In this document: one piece after another, positions 26,796-35,725 of the stretch
Layout: every line of letters begins with the position of its first letter
How positions within the stretch are numbered: the stretch's first letter is position 1
DNA from: Pelagimonas sp.
GTDB taxonomy: Bacteria > Pseudomonadota > Alphaproteobacteria > Rhodobacterales > Rhodobacteraceae
Direction: 5' to 3'
Assembly: GCA_025210455.1 (NCBI GenBank)
Contig: JAOARQ010000057.1
Coordinates: 186,001 to 250,000, forward strand
DNA: 64,000 bases
The notes under the pieces: generated by a model
The model's input: only the letters and a program-made list of their open reading frames with translations
What the model was told of the DNA's origin: nothing
The model's database searches: none
Program-made: the position numbers and the translations under genes

Positions 26796-27731
26796 ATGGC
26801 GATGGTAGAAATCCGCGATGTGAAAAAGCGGTATGAAGATGGGTTCGAGGCGCTCAAAGGGGCGTCTTTGGACATCGAACAAGGGGAAATTCTGGCGCTG
26901 CTTGGGCCCAATGGGGCGGGCAAGACCACGTTGATTTCAGCGATTTGCGGCATCACCCTGCCGACTGAAGGACAGATACGGGTGGGCGGCTATGATGTTA
27001 TCGAAGACTACCGTCAGGCGCGCGGTCTGATTGGTCTTGTGCCGCAGGAAATCAATCTTGAACCTTTTGAAAAGGTGATCAATTCAGTTCGGTTTTCGCG
27101 CGGGCTGTTTGGCAAACGCGCGGATGACGCGCTGATTGAAAGCGTGCTGCGCAAGCTGTCGCTTTGGGACAAACGCGACAATCGCGTGATGGAACTCTCG
27201 GGGGGCATGAAGCGCCGCGTGCTGATTGCCAAGGCGCTGGCGCATGAACCCCGGGTGCTGTTTCTTGATGAACCTACCGCCGGTGTGGATGTCGAGCTGC
27301 GCAAAGACATGTGGGATGTCGTGGCGGAACTGAAGGCTGATGGCGTCACGATCATTCTGACCACCCATTACATCGAAGAGGCCGAAGCCATCGCCGACCG
27401 GGTTGGGGTGATCAACAAAGGGCAGATCCTGCTGGTGGAAGACAAGGACAGTCTGATGACCCGCATGGGTCAAAAGGTGCTGCGCGTTGATCTGGCGGAA
27501 ACGCTGGAAACCGTGCCAGACGCACTGGCAGATTTTGGTCTTGAGCTGGCCGATGAAGGGCGCGCACTGGTCTATACCTATGACACAGCCGCAGACCGCA
27601 CGGGTATTGGTGCGTTGATGTCGGCGATTTCAGCTGCTGGGCTTCAGGTGCGCGATGTGGATACGGTGCAGTCATCTCTGGAAGAAATTTTTGTAGGGCT
27701 CGTACATGCCCAAGAGGAGGGCGCGGCATGA
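26796..27731 (+). CDS. ABC-2 type exporter, ATP-binding subunit
   Basis: This 311-residue ATPase has Walker [10 protein letters not shown], signature LSGGMKRR, Walker [11 protein letters not shown] and the switch His in TTHYIEEAE. This matches DrrA/NodI-type exporters. I placed the start at the ATG at 26796, preceded by GCAGGAGGG. Its TGA overlaps the ATG of the permease gene (ATGA at 27728-27731), so both subunits are made together. Substrate unknown. Confidence 0.92.
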   Translation: MAMVEIRDVKKRYEDGFEALKGASLDIEQGEILALLGPNGAGKTTLISAICGITLPTEGQIRVGGYDVIEDYRQARGLIGLVPQEINLEPFEKVINSVRFSRGLFGKRADDALIESVLRKLSLWDKRDNRVMELSGGMKRRVLIAKALAHEPRVLFLDEPTAGVDVELRKDMWDVVAELKADGVTIILTTHYIEEAEAIADRVGVINKGQILLVEDKDSLMTRMGQKVLRVDLAETLETVPDALADFGLELADEGRALVYTYDTAADRTGIGALMSAISAAGLQVRDVDTVQSSLEEIFVGLVHAQEEGAA

Positions 27732-28489
27732 ACTGGTACGCAGTCCAATCAATCTATCGCTTTGAAATGGCGCGGTTCTTTCGCACATTGGCGCAAAGCT
27801 TTATCTCACCGGTGATTTCAACATCGCTATATTTTGTTGTCTTTGGCGCGGCGATCGGATCGCGCATTGATCAGGTCGAAGGCGTGGCCTATGGCGCGTT
27901 TATTGTGCCCGGTCTGATCATGCTCAGCGTGATGACACAGGCGCTGTCGAATGCGTCCTTTGGGATCTACTTCCCGAAATTCATCGGCACAATGTATGAG
28001 CTGCTGTCTGCCCCAATCAGTTTTTGGGAAATCACCCTTGGCTATGTTGGCGCTGCGGCCACCAAATCACTGTTTATCGGTGTGGTCATTCTGGCAACCT
28101 CGGCGCTGTTTGTGGATCTGAGCATTGTGCACCCGCTGGCGATGATTCTGTTTCTTGTCCTGACCTGTATCAGCTTTTCGCTGTTTGGGTTTATCATCGG
28201 GATCTGGGCCAAGAACTTTGAACAGCTGCAACTGATCCCGCTGCTGGTGGTGACACCTTTGGTGTTCCTTGGGGGTTCTTTCTATTCGATTTCGATGCTG
28301 CCGCCCTTCTGGCAGGGGGTGACCCTGTTCAACCCGGTGGTTTATCTGATCTCGGGCTTCCGCTGGGCCTTTTTCGGGCTGGCTGATGTGCCTGTGGGGC
28401 TGAGCCTGTTGGCGATCCTTGGGTTTACCCTGCTATGCCTTGGCGTGATCTGGTGGATCTTCAAAACCGGCTGGCGCATTCGCAGCTAA
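27728..28489 (+). CDS. ABC-2 type exporter, permease subunit
   Basis: This 253-residue membrane protein has six hydrophobic segments and the ABC-2 permease block [13 protein letters not shown] near the C-terminus. It is translationally coupled to the ATPase upstream and would form a homodimeric export channel with it. No substrate can be read from the sequence. The pair resembles the YadG/YadH and NodI/NodJ arrangement. Confidence 0.9.
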   Translation: MNWYAVQSIYRFEMARFFRTLAQSFISPVISTSLYFVVFGAAIGSRIDQVEGVAYGAFIVPGLIMLSVMTQALSNASFGIYFPKFIGTMYELLSAPISFWEITLGYVGAAATKSLFIGVVILATSALFVDLSIVHPLAMILFLVLTCISFSLFGFIIGIWAKNFEQLQLIPLLVVTPLVFLGGSFYSISMLPPFWQGVTLFNPVVYLISGFRWAFFGLADVPVGLSLLAILGFTLLCLGVIWWIFKTGWRIRS

Positions 28490-28517
28490 TCCCGAACAGT
28501 CACAGTTTGGTGAGTTG

Positions 28518-28551
28518 GCCCTTCTGCATGATCTGACCTGTGCAGAAGGGC
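28518..28551 (+). terminator. Perfect 11-bp hairpin after the ABC exporter genes
   Basis: GCCCTTCTGCA (28518-28528) pairs perfectly with TGCAGAAGGGC (28541-28551) around a 12-nt loop. No T-tract follows, so it is a weak terminator candidate or the 5' structure of the next gene. Confidence 0.4.
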
Positions 28552-28587
28552 GTATGCTCTTGGGAAGCAACCAACAGGAGGACCACC

Positions 28588-29511
28588 ATGACTTCAGGGA
28601 TCAAACTGACACGCCGCCAGGCGATGACCGCTGCGGCTGCCGTACCGCTGGCAGTCTCGGCGCAGATGGCGCAGGCTGCGGCACCTATGCAGGGCGCAAG
28701 CAAAGCCATGGCCTCGCGGGTGGTGCTGGGCGGTTTTGAAGTGACAACTGTGCTGGCCGGATCACGGACTGTGGGGGATGTGCAAACCATCTTTGGCCGC
28801 AATGTCGCGGCTGATGAGTTCGCTGCTGTGTCGCAGGCCAATTTCATCCCCGACGATGAGGCGCATTTCTATTTCACACCCACCGTTGTGAACACTGGCA
28901 GTGAGCTGGTTCTTTTCGACACCGGACTGAATGCTGCGGGGATCACTGCCGCGCTGGCTGCGGCGGGATATACACCGGATCAGGTTGATGTGGTGGTGAT
29001 CACCCATATGCATGGGGACCATATCGGTGGTTTGATGAATGACGGGGCTGCGACCTTTCCGAATGCGCGCTATGTGACGGGCACGGTGGAATACAACCAC
29101 TGGAACGGCGCGGCGAATGAACGGTTTGAGGCCAATGTCAAACCGCTTGCGGATAAAATGAGCTTTCTTGAAGTTGGCGGATCTGTCGCCTCTGGGATCA
29201 CTGCCATGGCGGCTTATGGGCATACGCCGGGTCACATGACTTATATGCTTGAAAGTGAGGGGCGGCAGCTGCTGCTGTTTGCTGATACGGCCAATCACTA
29301 TGTCTGGTCGCTGGGCTATCCCGATTGGGACGTGCGCTTTGATATGGATAAGACCGCCGCCGCCAAGACCCGCCGCAAGGTACTGGATATGCTGGCGGCG
29401 GATAAGCTGCCCTTTATTGGCTATCACATGCCATTCCCGGCGCTGGGCTATGTGGAAACCCGTGACAGCGGGTTCCGCTATAGCCCGGCGAGCTATCAGT
29501 TCATGCTGTAA
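28588..29511 (+). CDS. Tat-exported MBL-fold metallo-hydrolase
   Basis: This is a 307-residue periplasmic hydrolase of the metallo-beta-lactamase superfamily. The N-terminus has a twin-arginine signal (TRRQAM) with a hydrophobic stretch to about residue 30. The zinc motif is HMHGDHIGG, followed by further His/Asp ligands in GHTPGHMTY and FADTANH. I chose the ATG at 28588, with AGGAGG 6 nt before it. Tat export suggests metal loading in the cytoplasm. Substrate unknown; lactonase- or phosphodiesterase-like members share this fold. Confidence 0.87.
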   Translation: MTSGIKLTRRQAMTAAAAVPLAVSAQMAQAAAPMQGASKAMASRVVLGGFEVTTVLAGSRTVGDVQTIFGRNVAADEFAAVSQANFIPDDEAHFYFTPTVVNTGSELVLFDTGLNAAGITAALAAAGYTPDQVDVVVITHMHGDHIGGLMNDGAATFPNARYVTGTVEYNHWNGAANERFEANVKPLADKMSFLEVGGSVASGITAMAAYGHTPGHMTYMLESEGRQLLLFADTANHYVWSLGYPDWDVRFDMDKTAAAKTRRKVLDMLAADKLPFIGYHMPFPALGYVETRDSGFRYSPASYQFML

Positions 29512-29524
29512 TCATATCAAAGGG

Positions 29525-30586
29525 TCAGGCGGCGACAGTGGCGTCGCCTTGCCTTAGCAGTATGTCCATGGCCATGCCGCCGATCCACATGCAAAACAGG
29601 GCCAGCCATGCCGTTCCCGCAAAGATCGACCCGCCAGAGACGCCGGCCCCGATTGCGCAGCCGCCTGCCAGCATTCCACCAAAGCCCATCATCACCGCTC
29701 CGATCATGGCGCGCCTCATGGGGGTGGCCCCTTCAAAGGCCTGGAACTTGAATTCCCCTGCCAATGTGGCCGACAGGAAAGATCCGATCACAACCCCCGG
29801 CACCAGACCGATATCGAATTCAAGAATTGCGGTGCGATCCAGAAAGAACATCAAGGTATTGGCAGAGGGGCCCGTGAACGTCAGGCTTTCGACCTGAACA
29901 GGTTCAAAGGCCACCAGTGACAGGGCATAGGTCAGCCCCCACCCCAGCGCAGCGGCAAATCCAACCCCCGAGGCAAAGATCAGCCGGGAATAGCCGATCT
30001 TGTTGCGGCGTGACAGGTCCAGCGCCAGCGCCGCCGTGGCCAGACCCAGCGCCAGCCCCGACCAGTCGGGCAGGCCCAAAGCTGTGATCAGGTTTACATT
30101 GGCTCCGCCTGAGGTGATGGAAAGAGCCGCCAAATAATCGCGTACGGGGGCCAGCCAGCCGGTCAGCGTCATCTGGGCCACCACCGCAAAGATCAGACCT
30201 GACACAATAGATCGCATATTCCCGGTTGCAGCCAGCACCAGAAGCCGCCCGGAGCAGCCGCGCGCCAGAACCATGCCCGCACCAAAGACCAGCCCGCCGA
30301 TCACCGCGCCTGACCAACTGCCGGGAACGGCCATCATGCGGGCTTCGCCGGTGTCGACAAACCCCAGAAGATATGCGGCCTGCACCCAGACCACGGCGGT
30401 TGAAAAGGTCAGAAGCCAGACGGCCACTTTATCGTTCAACCTGCCACGGGCAAATTCGACAGTGGCCGCGCGCAGACAAAACCGGGATCGCTGCGCCGCG
30501 ATACCAAAGACGACCCCAGTGATCAATCCAAAAAGCGCCGCTGTCGGGTTTTCCCCCAGACGGTCAACCAGAGCTACCAAATCCAT
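29525..30586 (-). CDS. YeeE/YedE-family sulfur-compound transporter
   Basis: This 353-residue membrane protein matches the thiosulfate transporter TsuA/YeeE family. Conserved cysteine motifs that relay thiosulfate in that family are present: SRFCLR near the N-terminus, ARGCSGR in the middle and AGGCAIGAG near the C-terminus. I chose the ATG at 30586, with GGAGGG upstream. No TusA-like gene is adjacent. The upstream region shared with the divergent cupin gene holds several palindromes, suggesting regulation. Confidence 0.85.
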   Translation of the reverse strand: MDLVALVDRLGENPTAALFGLITGVVFGIAAQRSRFCLRAATVEFARGRLNDKVAVWLLTFSTAVVWVQAAYLLGFVDTGEARMMAVPGSWSGAVIGGLVFGAGMVLARGCSGRLLVLAATGNMRSIVSGLIFAVVAQMTLTGWLAPVRDYLAALSITSGGANVNLITALGLPDWSGLALGLATAALALDLSRRNKIGYSRLIFASGVGFAAALGWGLTYALSLVAFEPVQVESLTFTGPSANTLMFFLDRTAILEFDIGLVPGVVIGSFLSATLAGEFKFQAFEGATPMRRAMIGAVMMGFGGMLAGGCAIGAGVSGGSIFAGTAWLALFCMWIGGMAMDILLRQGDATVAA

Positions 30587-30641
30587 TTTGCCCTCCGTGC
30601 GCGATTTCAAACGGGTTTGCACCGATCTGGCGGTGGGGGCT

Positions 30642-30714
30642 TTGACTTGGATCAGTCACATTCGAATGTGTGCATGATGTAAATGGTCGCAATTGCGCGT
30701 GACGTGACGCAATT
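30642..30714. promoter_or_regulatory. Operator-rich region between YeeE and cupin genes
   Basis: This stretch contains the FNR/CRP-like TTGAC-TTGG-ATCAG (30642-30655), a perfect 14-bp palindrome CACATTCGAATGTG (30657-30670) and the palindrome CGCAATTGCG (30688-30697). The last repeats its half-site as CGCAATT at 30708-30714. The regulators are unknown. Confidence 0.45.
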
Positions 30715-30759
30715 TTTCCTATGAACTTAGGCCATCAGTTGTGTCAGGGAGGAAAAGAA

Positions 30760-31158
30760 ATGGACGCAACCCAGCTCATGTCGCTGATGGTGCCCGATAT
30801 CAATCAACTGCCGTTGGAAGGTGGAGAAGATCCCGCCTATGGCACGGTGCAATGGCGCACCCTGTTTTGCGCAGATAAGACTGCGACCTCGGGGATGGTC
30901 ATGGGGATTGCCGAGTTTGGCCCCCAAGGCACCCTGCTTCCGCATCGCCACGGCCCCGCCGAGATCTATTTCGGTCTGGAAGGTGATGGGGTGATCACCA
31001 TCGAAGGGGTTCCCCATGAGATGAAACCGGGGGTCGCGTTGTTCATTGCCGAAAACGCCGAACATGGGGTGGTGGCCGGATCGGAAGGGCTGAGGTTCCT
31101 CTATGCTTTCCCGAAAGATCGATTCTCAGAAATCGAGTATCGGTTCTCAGCCGCATAG
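30760..31158 (+). CDS. Cupin-domain protein
   Basis: This is a 132-residue single-domain cupin. The metal-binding motif 1 reads HRHGPAEIYFGLEG (two His and a Glu) and motif 2 supplies another His in ENAEHGV. Such small cupins include sugar-binding proteins, dioxygenases and, in marine roseobacters, some DMSP lyases (DddW/DddQ types); the sequence does not decide. I chose the ATG at 30760 with AGGGAGG upstream. It is divergent from the YeeE-type gene, and an MFS transporter follows 65 bp downstream. Confidence 0.8.
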   Translation: MDATQLMSLMVPDINQLPLEGGEDPAYGTVQWRTLFCADKTATSGMVMGIAEFGPQGTLLPHRHGPAEIYFGLEGDGVITIEGVPHEMKPGVALFIAENAEHGVVAGSEGLRFLYAFPKDRFSEIEYRFSAA

Positions 31159-31223
31159 GAAATGTGGGCTGGCGCACAAAGGTCGGACTCGCCAAAGCGC
31201 TGCAATCGGCGTAAGGGCGAGAT

Positions 31224-32456
31224 ATGAAAACTATGACCCTTGAACAGGCGGCAGACCTGCCCGTCTGGCGCCGCCCCATCGCCTTGCTGTTTCTCATGGC
31301 CATCGCCTTGCCGCTGTCGTTTTCGACTTGGTCGGCGCTGCTGAACAACTTTGTCATCGAAGTTGCAGACTTTGACGGTTCTGACATCGGCTGGCTGCAT
31401 ACGGTGCGCGAAATCCCGGGGTTTCTGGCCTTTGGGGTTATCTTCATCATTATTTTTGTGCGTGAACAAACGCTGGCGTTAATTGCGCTTGCGCTTTTGG
31501 GGGTGGCAACCGGGCTGACGGCACTGTTCCCCAGCTTTGGCGGTATCCTTTTTATCACACTCTTCAGTTCGATTGGGTTTCACTATTTTGAAACGGCGAA
31601 CCAGAGCCTTCAGCTGCAATGGCTGTCCAAGGATCGCGCCCCGCAGGTTCTGGGCTGGCTGATTGCAATTGGTTCGGGCGCGACATTGGTCGCCTATGCC
31701 CTGATTGTGATGACATGGGAACGTCTGGAGCTAAGCTACAACACCGTCTACATGGCTTCGGGTACGCTTACGGTTCTTATCGTGCTGTATTGTGCCTTTG
31801 CCTTTCCGCAGTTCGAAAGCCCCCATCCTCAACAAAAGAAGATCATCCTGCGCAAACGCTATTGGCTGTATTACGCTTTGACATTCATGGCAGGCGCACG
31901 TCGTCAGATTTTTGTGGTGTTTGCCGGGTTCATGATGGTCGAACGCTTTGGTTTTGATGTGCATGAGGTCACCGGCCTGTATCTGATCAACCTTGTGGCC
32001 AATATGATCCTTGCCCCGGTTTTCGGCAAAGCCGTCGCGCGGTTTGGTGAGCGCAATACACTGGTGTTCGAATATGTTGGCCTGACACTGGTGTTTCTGG
32101 CCTATGGCGGCATCTATTGGTTTGGCTGGGGCGTTGTGCTGGCTGCTGCGCTATATGTGCTGGATCACCTGTTCTTTGCGCTGGCGCTGGCCATGAAGAC
32201 CTATTTCCAGAAAATTGCCGATCCGGGGGATATCGCGCCCACGGCGGCGGTGGCCTTTACGATCAATCACATTGCTGCGGTCTTTTTGCCTGCGCTTTTG
32301 GGCTATCTCTGGCTGCAGGCGCCCGGCGCTGTCTTTTTGCTGGCTGCCGGTATGGCGCTGACCAGTCTTACACTGGCTTTGCTGATCCCGCGCCACCCGG
32401 AACCGGGCAATGAAACCCGTTTCAGCCAGTTTCAGCGCCCGCAACCCGCCGAATAA
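31224..32456 (+). CDS. MFS transporter
   Basis: This 410-residue polytopic membrane protein has about eleven to twelve hydrophobic segments and a long central cytoplasmic loop (about residues 195-215, basic), as in the major facilitator superfamily. It could be co-transcribed with the cupin gene upstream. I recognise no substrate-specific motif. Confidence 0.8.
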   Translation: MKTMTLEQAADLPVWRRPIALLFLMAIALPLSFSTWSALLNNFVIEVADFDGSDIGWLHTVREIPGFLAFGVIFIIIFVREQTLALIALALLGVATGLTALFPSFGGILFITLFSSIGFHYFETANQSLQLQWLSKDRAPQVLGWLIAIGSGATLVAYALIVMTWERLELSYNTVYMASGTLTVLIVLYCAFAFPQFESPHPQQKKIILRKRYWLYYALTFMAGARRQIFVVFAGFMMVERFGFDVHEVTGLYLINLVANMILAPVFGKAVARFGERNTLVFEYVGLTLVFLAYGGIYWFGWGVVLAAALYVLDHLFFALALAMKTYFQKIADPGDIAPTAAVAFTINHIAAVFLPALLGYLWLQAPGAVFLLAAGMALTSLTLALLIPRHPEPGNETRFSQFQRPQPAE

Positions 32457-32524
32457 GCCAGACAGGCTTGACCAGACGGCCCCAAGGGCGTAGCGGCAGG
32501 AACGATCAACAAGAGAGTTCTGCC

Positions 32525-33397
32525 ATGCCGACCTGGACCGCCTTTACCAAGCTAGCCGCCAAAGACCGCGCTGAGGCGCTGGGCCTTGCCATGGAAGAGC
32601 TCGAGCCAGAGCCCACCGGGATCGGCGTGTTCGAGATCGAAGACGGATCGGGCACCTGGGAAGTGGGTGGCTATTTCATTGAAGAACCCAATGAGGTGGA
32701 ACTTGCGCTTTTGGCGGCAGCTTTTGCGGCGGATGCCTTTGTCGTTTCCGAAGTGCCTGACACCGATTGGGTCGACAAGGTGCGCCGCGAACTGACCCCT
32801 GTCGAGGCGGGGCGCTTTTTCGTCTATGGCAGCCATGACGCTGATAAGATCCCAGAAGGGGCCGAGCCCTTGCTGATCGAAGCGGCAATGGCCTTTGGCA
32901 CCGGCCACCACGGCACCACGCAAGGCTGTCTTGAGGCGCTTGACCGCGTGGCCGCTGGCGGCTTTGTCGGGCAGAATGTGGCTGACATCGGCTGTGGCAC
33001 TGCGGTTCTGGGCATGGGCGCCGCCCGCATCTGGCCCAACCCGGTGATCGTGTCCGACATTGATGAGGTGGCGGTTGATGTGGCTAGGGCCAATGTCTCG
33101 GCAAACAACCTTGACGGGAAGGTGATCTGCGTCGAAGCCGCTGGTTTTGGCCATGATGATCTACAGGCGCGCGCGCCTTATGATCTGGTTTTTGCCAATA
33201 TCCTCAAGCAGCCCCTGATAGATTTAGCCCCTGATATGGCAGCGAATCTTCAGCCCGGCGGTTATGCTATCCTTTCGGGTATTTTGACACGCCAATCAGA
33301 CGAGGTGATTGCGGTTTACGCTGAAAACGGAATTTCGCTTGTGCGTCAGGATGTTATCGGTGATTGGGTCACGCTGACCCTGCAAAAACCAGACTAA
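32525..33397 (+). CDS. prmA: Ribosomal protein L11 methyltransferase
   Basis: PrmA trimethylates several amino groups of ribosomal protein L11. The 290-residue protein has an N-terminal L11-recognition domain (about 1-110) and a SAM-binding domain with MAFGTGHHGTT, VADIGCGTAVLGM (motif I) and FANILKQPLI (motif IV). I chose the ATG at 32525, preceded by AAGAGAG. It stands alone after the MFS gene. Confidence 0.92.
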   Translation: MPTWTAFTKLAAKDRAEALGLAMEELEPEPTGIGVFEIEDGSGTWEVGGYFIEEPNEVELALLAAAFAADAFVVSEVPDTDWVDKVRRELTPVEAGRFFVYGSHDADKIPEGAEPLLIEAAMAFGTGHHGTTQGCLEALDRVAAGGFVGQNVADIGCGTAVLGMGAARIWPNPVIVSDIDEVAVDVARANVSANNLDGKVICVEAAGFGHDDLQARAPYDLVFANILKQPLIDLAPDMAANLQPGGYAILSGILTRQSDEVIAVYAENGISLVRQDVIGDWVTLTLQKPD

Positions 33398-33500
33398 GTC
33401 GTGTCGTATTTGGGGAAAAACTTCGGTTTTTGCCCAAGTTTGGCCATATTTCCTGTCTAGTTATGTCACATCCGGTGGGGGCCGGGTATGAGATAGTAAA

Positions 33501-33848
33501 ATGCAAAATACGCTGCTAGATTTTGAAAAGCGCCAACAAGCGATGCATCGCAAACATGCACGTCTGGCGCGTGGCTACACCACTAAGATTGATAAGAACA
33601 CTGGCGTGATCACACATGTGCCAGAGGCGCAGTCAGCTGGATTTGGGCTGAAACTGCTGCTGGTGATCCTGCCGGGGTTCCTTGTATTCAAGGCCTTTGT
33701 TCTCGCCTGGCTGGGCGGTGAGGCCTACCAACAGCATGTTCAGGATCTCGCGCTTGGGTCCGAGTTCGAACAGGCGGGTGCCTGGTTGATGCAGGTCGAT
33801 CCGATTACAGCAAAGCTGGCCGCATTGATCGCCTCAGTGATTGGCTAA
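33501..33848 (+). CDS. Small membrane protein of unknown function
   Basis: This 115-residue protein has a basic N-terminal part (KRQQAMHRKHARLARGY), one strong hydrophobic segment at about 52-73 and an amphipathic C-terminal region. I recognise no family. It has its own terminator (33887-33910) and stands alone, 103 bp after prmA. Conservation is likely, as the frame shows normal codon use for the window, but no function can be given. Confidence 0.6.
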   Translation: MQNTLLDFEKRQQAMHRKHARLARGYTTKIDKNTGVITHVPEAQSAGFGLKLLLVILPGFLVFKAFVLAWLGGEAYQQHVQDLALGSEFEQAGAWLMQVDPITAKLAALIASVIG

Positions 33849-33886
33849 GCTTCAGCCCTATAACTTAAAGATATTTCAGAGTATCG

Positions 33887-33910
33887 AAGCCCGGTTTTGT
33901 TGCCGGGTTT
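33887..33910 (+). terminator. Terminator after the small membrane protein gene
   Basis: Stem AAGCCCGG / CCGGGTTT (one G-U) with an 8-nt loop, followed by CTTTTTTCTT. Confidence 0.85.
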
Positions 33911-33942
33911 CTTTTTTCTTGGCACGTCGGGGCGCAAAAAAA

Positions 33943-33969
33943 GACCGTCATTCACAGGGAATGACGGTC
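33943..33969 (-). terminator. Terminator after the DUF1127 gene
   Basis: Perfect 11-bp stem GACCGTCATTC / GAATGACGGTC with a 5-nt loop. On the minus strand it runs into TTTTTTT. It could also be the 3' end of a small RNA cut from the DUF1127 transcript. Confidence 0.9.
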
Positions 33970-34013
33970 CAGAAATAAGAAGTCAGGGAGAGTGAACTTC
34001 TATTCGTGTTCGA

Positions 34014-34220
34014 TTACAGGCGGGCAACAACGCTATCGATGTCGCCACGTGTCAGACCGATGTCCGACAGTTCGCGGTCGCTCAGCGCAGTCAGGGATTT
34101 GCGTGTCGCGCGGGTGTCATTCCAATCAGCAATAACCGATACCAGCGCGGCTAAAAATGAACCAATTTTGCTGGCGGAGCCAGCGGCAGCGTATGGGCGT
34201 GTGGTGTCGAATGCAGCCAT
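34014..34220 (-). CDS. DUF1127 (YjiS-like) small protein
   Basis: This is a 68-residue protein whose C-terminal half carries the DUF1127 signature: a DWNDTRATRKSLTALSDREL segment, then SDIGLTRGDIDSVV. Related small proteins in Rhodobacter bind RNA and take part in stress responses, some together with small RNAs derived from their 3' UTR. I chose the ATG at 34220, with AGGAGAC upstream. A strong terminator follows 45 bp downstream, and a TTAACCAT lies about 114 bp upstream. Confidence 0.88.
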   Translation of the reverse strand: MAAFDTTRPYAAAGSASKIGSFLAALVSVIADWNDTRATRKSLTALSDRELSDIGLTRGDIDSVVARL

Positions 34221-34528
34221 TTTCGTGTCTCCTTGTGGGCGTTGCTTTCTGAGGCGCATCTACGCCTGCAAAAGCCACTCTACAAGATGCGATTTTTGCA
34301 AGGGTCATTTGCAATTACTGCATGGCAAAATGTATGGTTAACACCCTGTGTTTAAAAGGCAAAATGCGACTTTCTTGGTGTCGTTTTCCACCCTGTTCCC
34401 TGCCGGGATTCACCGGCAGCGTCGCGGATGGGATATGCTGTGTCGCCTTCGTTTCATCCGCCATTAACCTTGGCTTTTGTTCGCGTTTCGTGCTACTCGT
34501 GGCGAAATAACAACAAATGTAGGCATCC
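34221..34528. other. 308-bp intergenic region between DUF1127 and ruvC
   Basis: No convincing ORF. It holds the divergent control regions, one TTAACCAT (reverse strand, 34341-34334) and a hairpin CTGCCGG / CCGGCAG (34400-34419). Confidence 0.5.
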
Positions 34529-35017
34529 ATGCGGGTATTGGGCATTGATCCGGGTCTTCGGAACCTTGGCTGGGGGGTGATCGACGCAGATCGCGGGCGA
34601 CTCAGACATGTGGCGAATGGGGTGATTCACACCAAAACCGGGGAATTGGCGGATCGGCTGCTGGCTTTGCACCGTGGGTTGACCGAAATCTGTGACCGTT
34701 TCGGGCCAGATCATGCGGCGGTCGAGCAGACTTTCGTTAACAAAGATGCGGTGGCCACGCTGAAACTGGGCCAGGCGCGGGCGATTGCGCTTTTGGTGCC
34801 AGCCCAGCTGGGGCTGGTGATTGGCGAATATGCCCCCAATAAGGTGAAAAAGACAGTGGTCGGTGTTGGCCATGCGGATAAGCAGCAGATCCAGCACATG
34901 GTGAAGATGCAGCTGCCCGGTGTCAGTTTTAACAGCCCGGATGCGGCGGATGCTCTGGCGATTGCCATTTGTCACGCGCATTATTCTGGCACCCAAGGAA
35001 TGAGGATACGCGCATGA
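34529..35017 (+). CDS. ruvC: Holliday junction resolvase RuvC
   Basis: RuvC cuts Holliday junctions after RuvAB branch migration. The 162-residue protein starts [14 protein letters not shown] (first catalytic Asp), has VEQTFVNKD (catalytic Glu) and ends with [14 protein letters not shown] (last acidic residues). Its TGA overlaps the ruvA ATG (ATGA at 35014-35017), the first link in a ruvC-ruvA-ruvB operon. Confidence 0.95.
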   Translation: MRVLGIDPGLRNLGWGVIDADRGRLRHVANGVIHTKTGELADRLLALHRGLTEICDRFGPDHAAVEQTFVNKDAVATLKLGQARAIALLVPAQLGLVIGEYAPNKVKKTVVGVGHADKQQIQHMVKMQLPGVSFNSPDAADALAIAICHAHYSGTQGMRIRA

Positions 35018-35685
35018 TTGGACGCATTGCCGGTCGTATTGAATATAAGGCCACGGATCACGTGCTGATTGATGTGCGCGGGGTGGGTTATATGGTCTTT
35101 TGTTCAGATCGCACGCTTGCAGCGCTGCCCGGCGCAGGCGAGGCGGCCGCGCTTTATACCGATCTGATGGTGCGCGAAGATCTCTTGCAGCTATATGGCT
35201 TTCCGACGCTGGTGGAAAAGGAATGGCACCGGCTGTTGCTCAGCGTGCAGGGGGTCGGGGCCAAGGCGTCGCTGGCAATCCTTGGGACGCTTGGCCCTGA
35301 TGGGGTCAGCCGCGCGATTGCGCTGGGGGATTGGAATGCGGTCAAGGCGGCCAAAGGGATTGGCCCGAAAACAGCCCAGCGTGTGGTGAATGAACTCAAA
35401 GACAAAGCCCCAACCGTGATGGCCATGGGGGCCAGTGCCCCCACCACGGTGGATCATGACGTGATCGAGGATGCACCCGCGTCTGTCGCCGCCCCTGCGC
35501 CCAAAGTATCGCCTGCGCCGTCCAATGCCTCTGCTCAGGCCGAGGCGCTGTCGGCGTTGGGTAATCTTGGCTATGCGCCGGGGGATGCGGCCTCTGCCGT
35601 GGCTCAGGCCGCCGGAGAAGAGCCCGAGGCTGATACAGCCGGGCTGATCCGGGCCTCATTGAAACTTCTGGCGCCCAAGGCGTAA
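35014..35685 (+). CDS. ruvA: Holliday junction helicase subunit RuvA
   Basis: RuvA tetramers bind the junction and load RuvB. The 223-residue protein begins [13 protein letters not shown]. It has the helix-hairpin-helix region [16 protein letters not shown] and [16 protein letters not shown], then an Ala/Pro-rich flexible linker (about 140-175) and the C-terminal RuvB-contact domain ([19 protein letters not shown]). The start is fixed by the ATGA overlap with ruvC. Confidence 0.95.
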   Translation: MIGRIAGRIEYKATDHVLIDVRGVGYMVFCSDRTLAALPGAGEAAALYTDLMVREDLLQLYGFPTLVEKEWHRLLLSVQGVGAKASLAILGTLGPDGVSRAIALGDWNAVKAAKGIGPKTAQRVVNELKDKAPTVMAMGASAPTTVDHDVIEDAPASVAAPAPKVSPAPSNASAQAEALSALGNLGYAPGDAASAVAQAAGEEPEADTAGLIRASLKLLAPKA

Positions 35686-35725
35686 CCTGCGAAGAAAGCC
35701 CGTCAGGGCTTGAGGAGCCCCCCGA

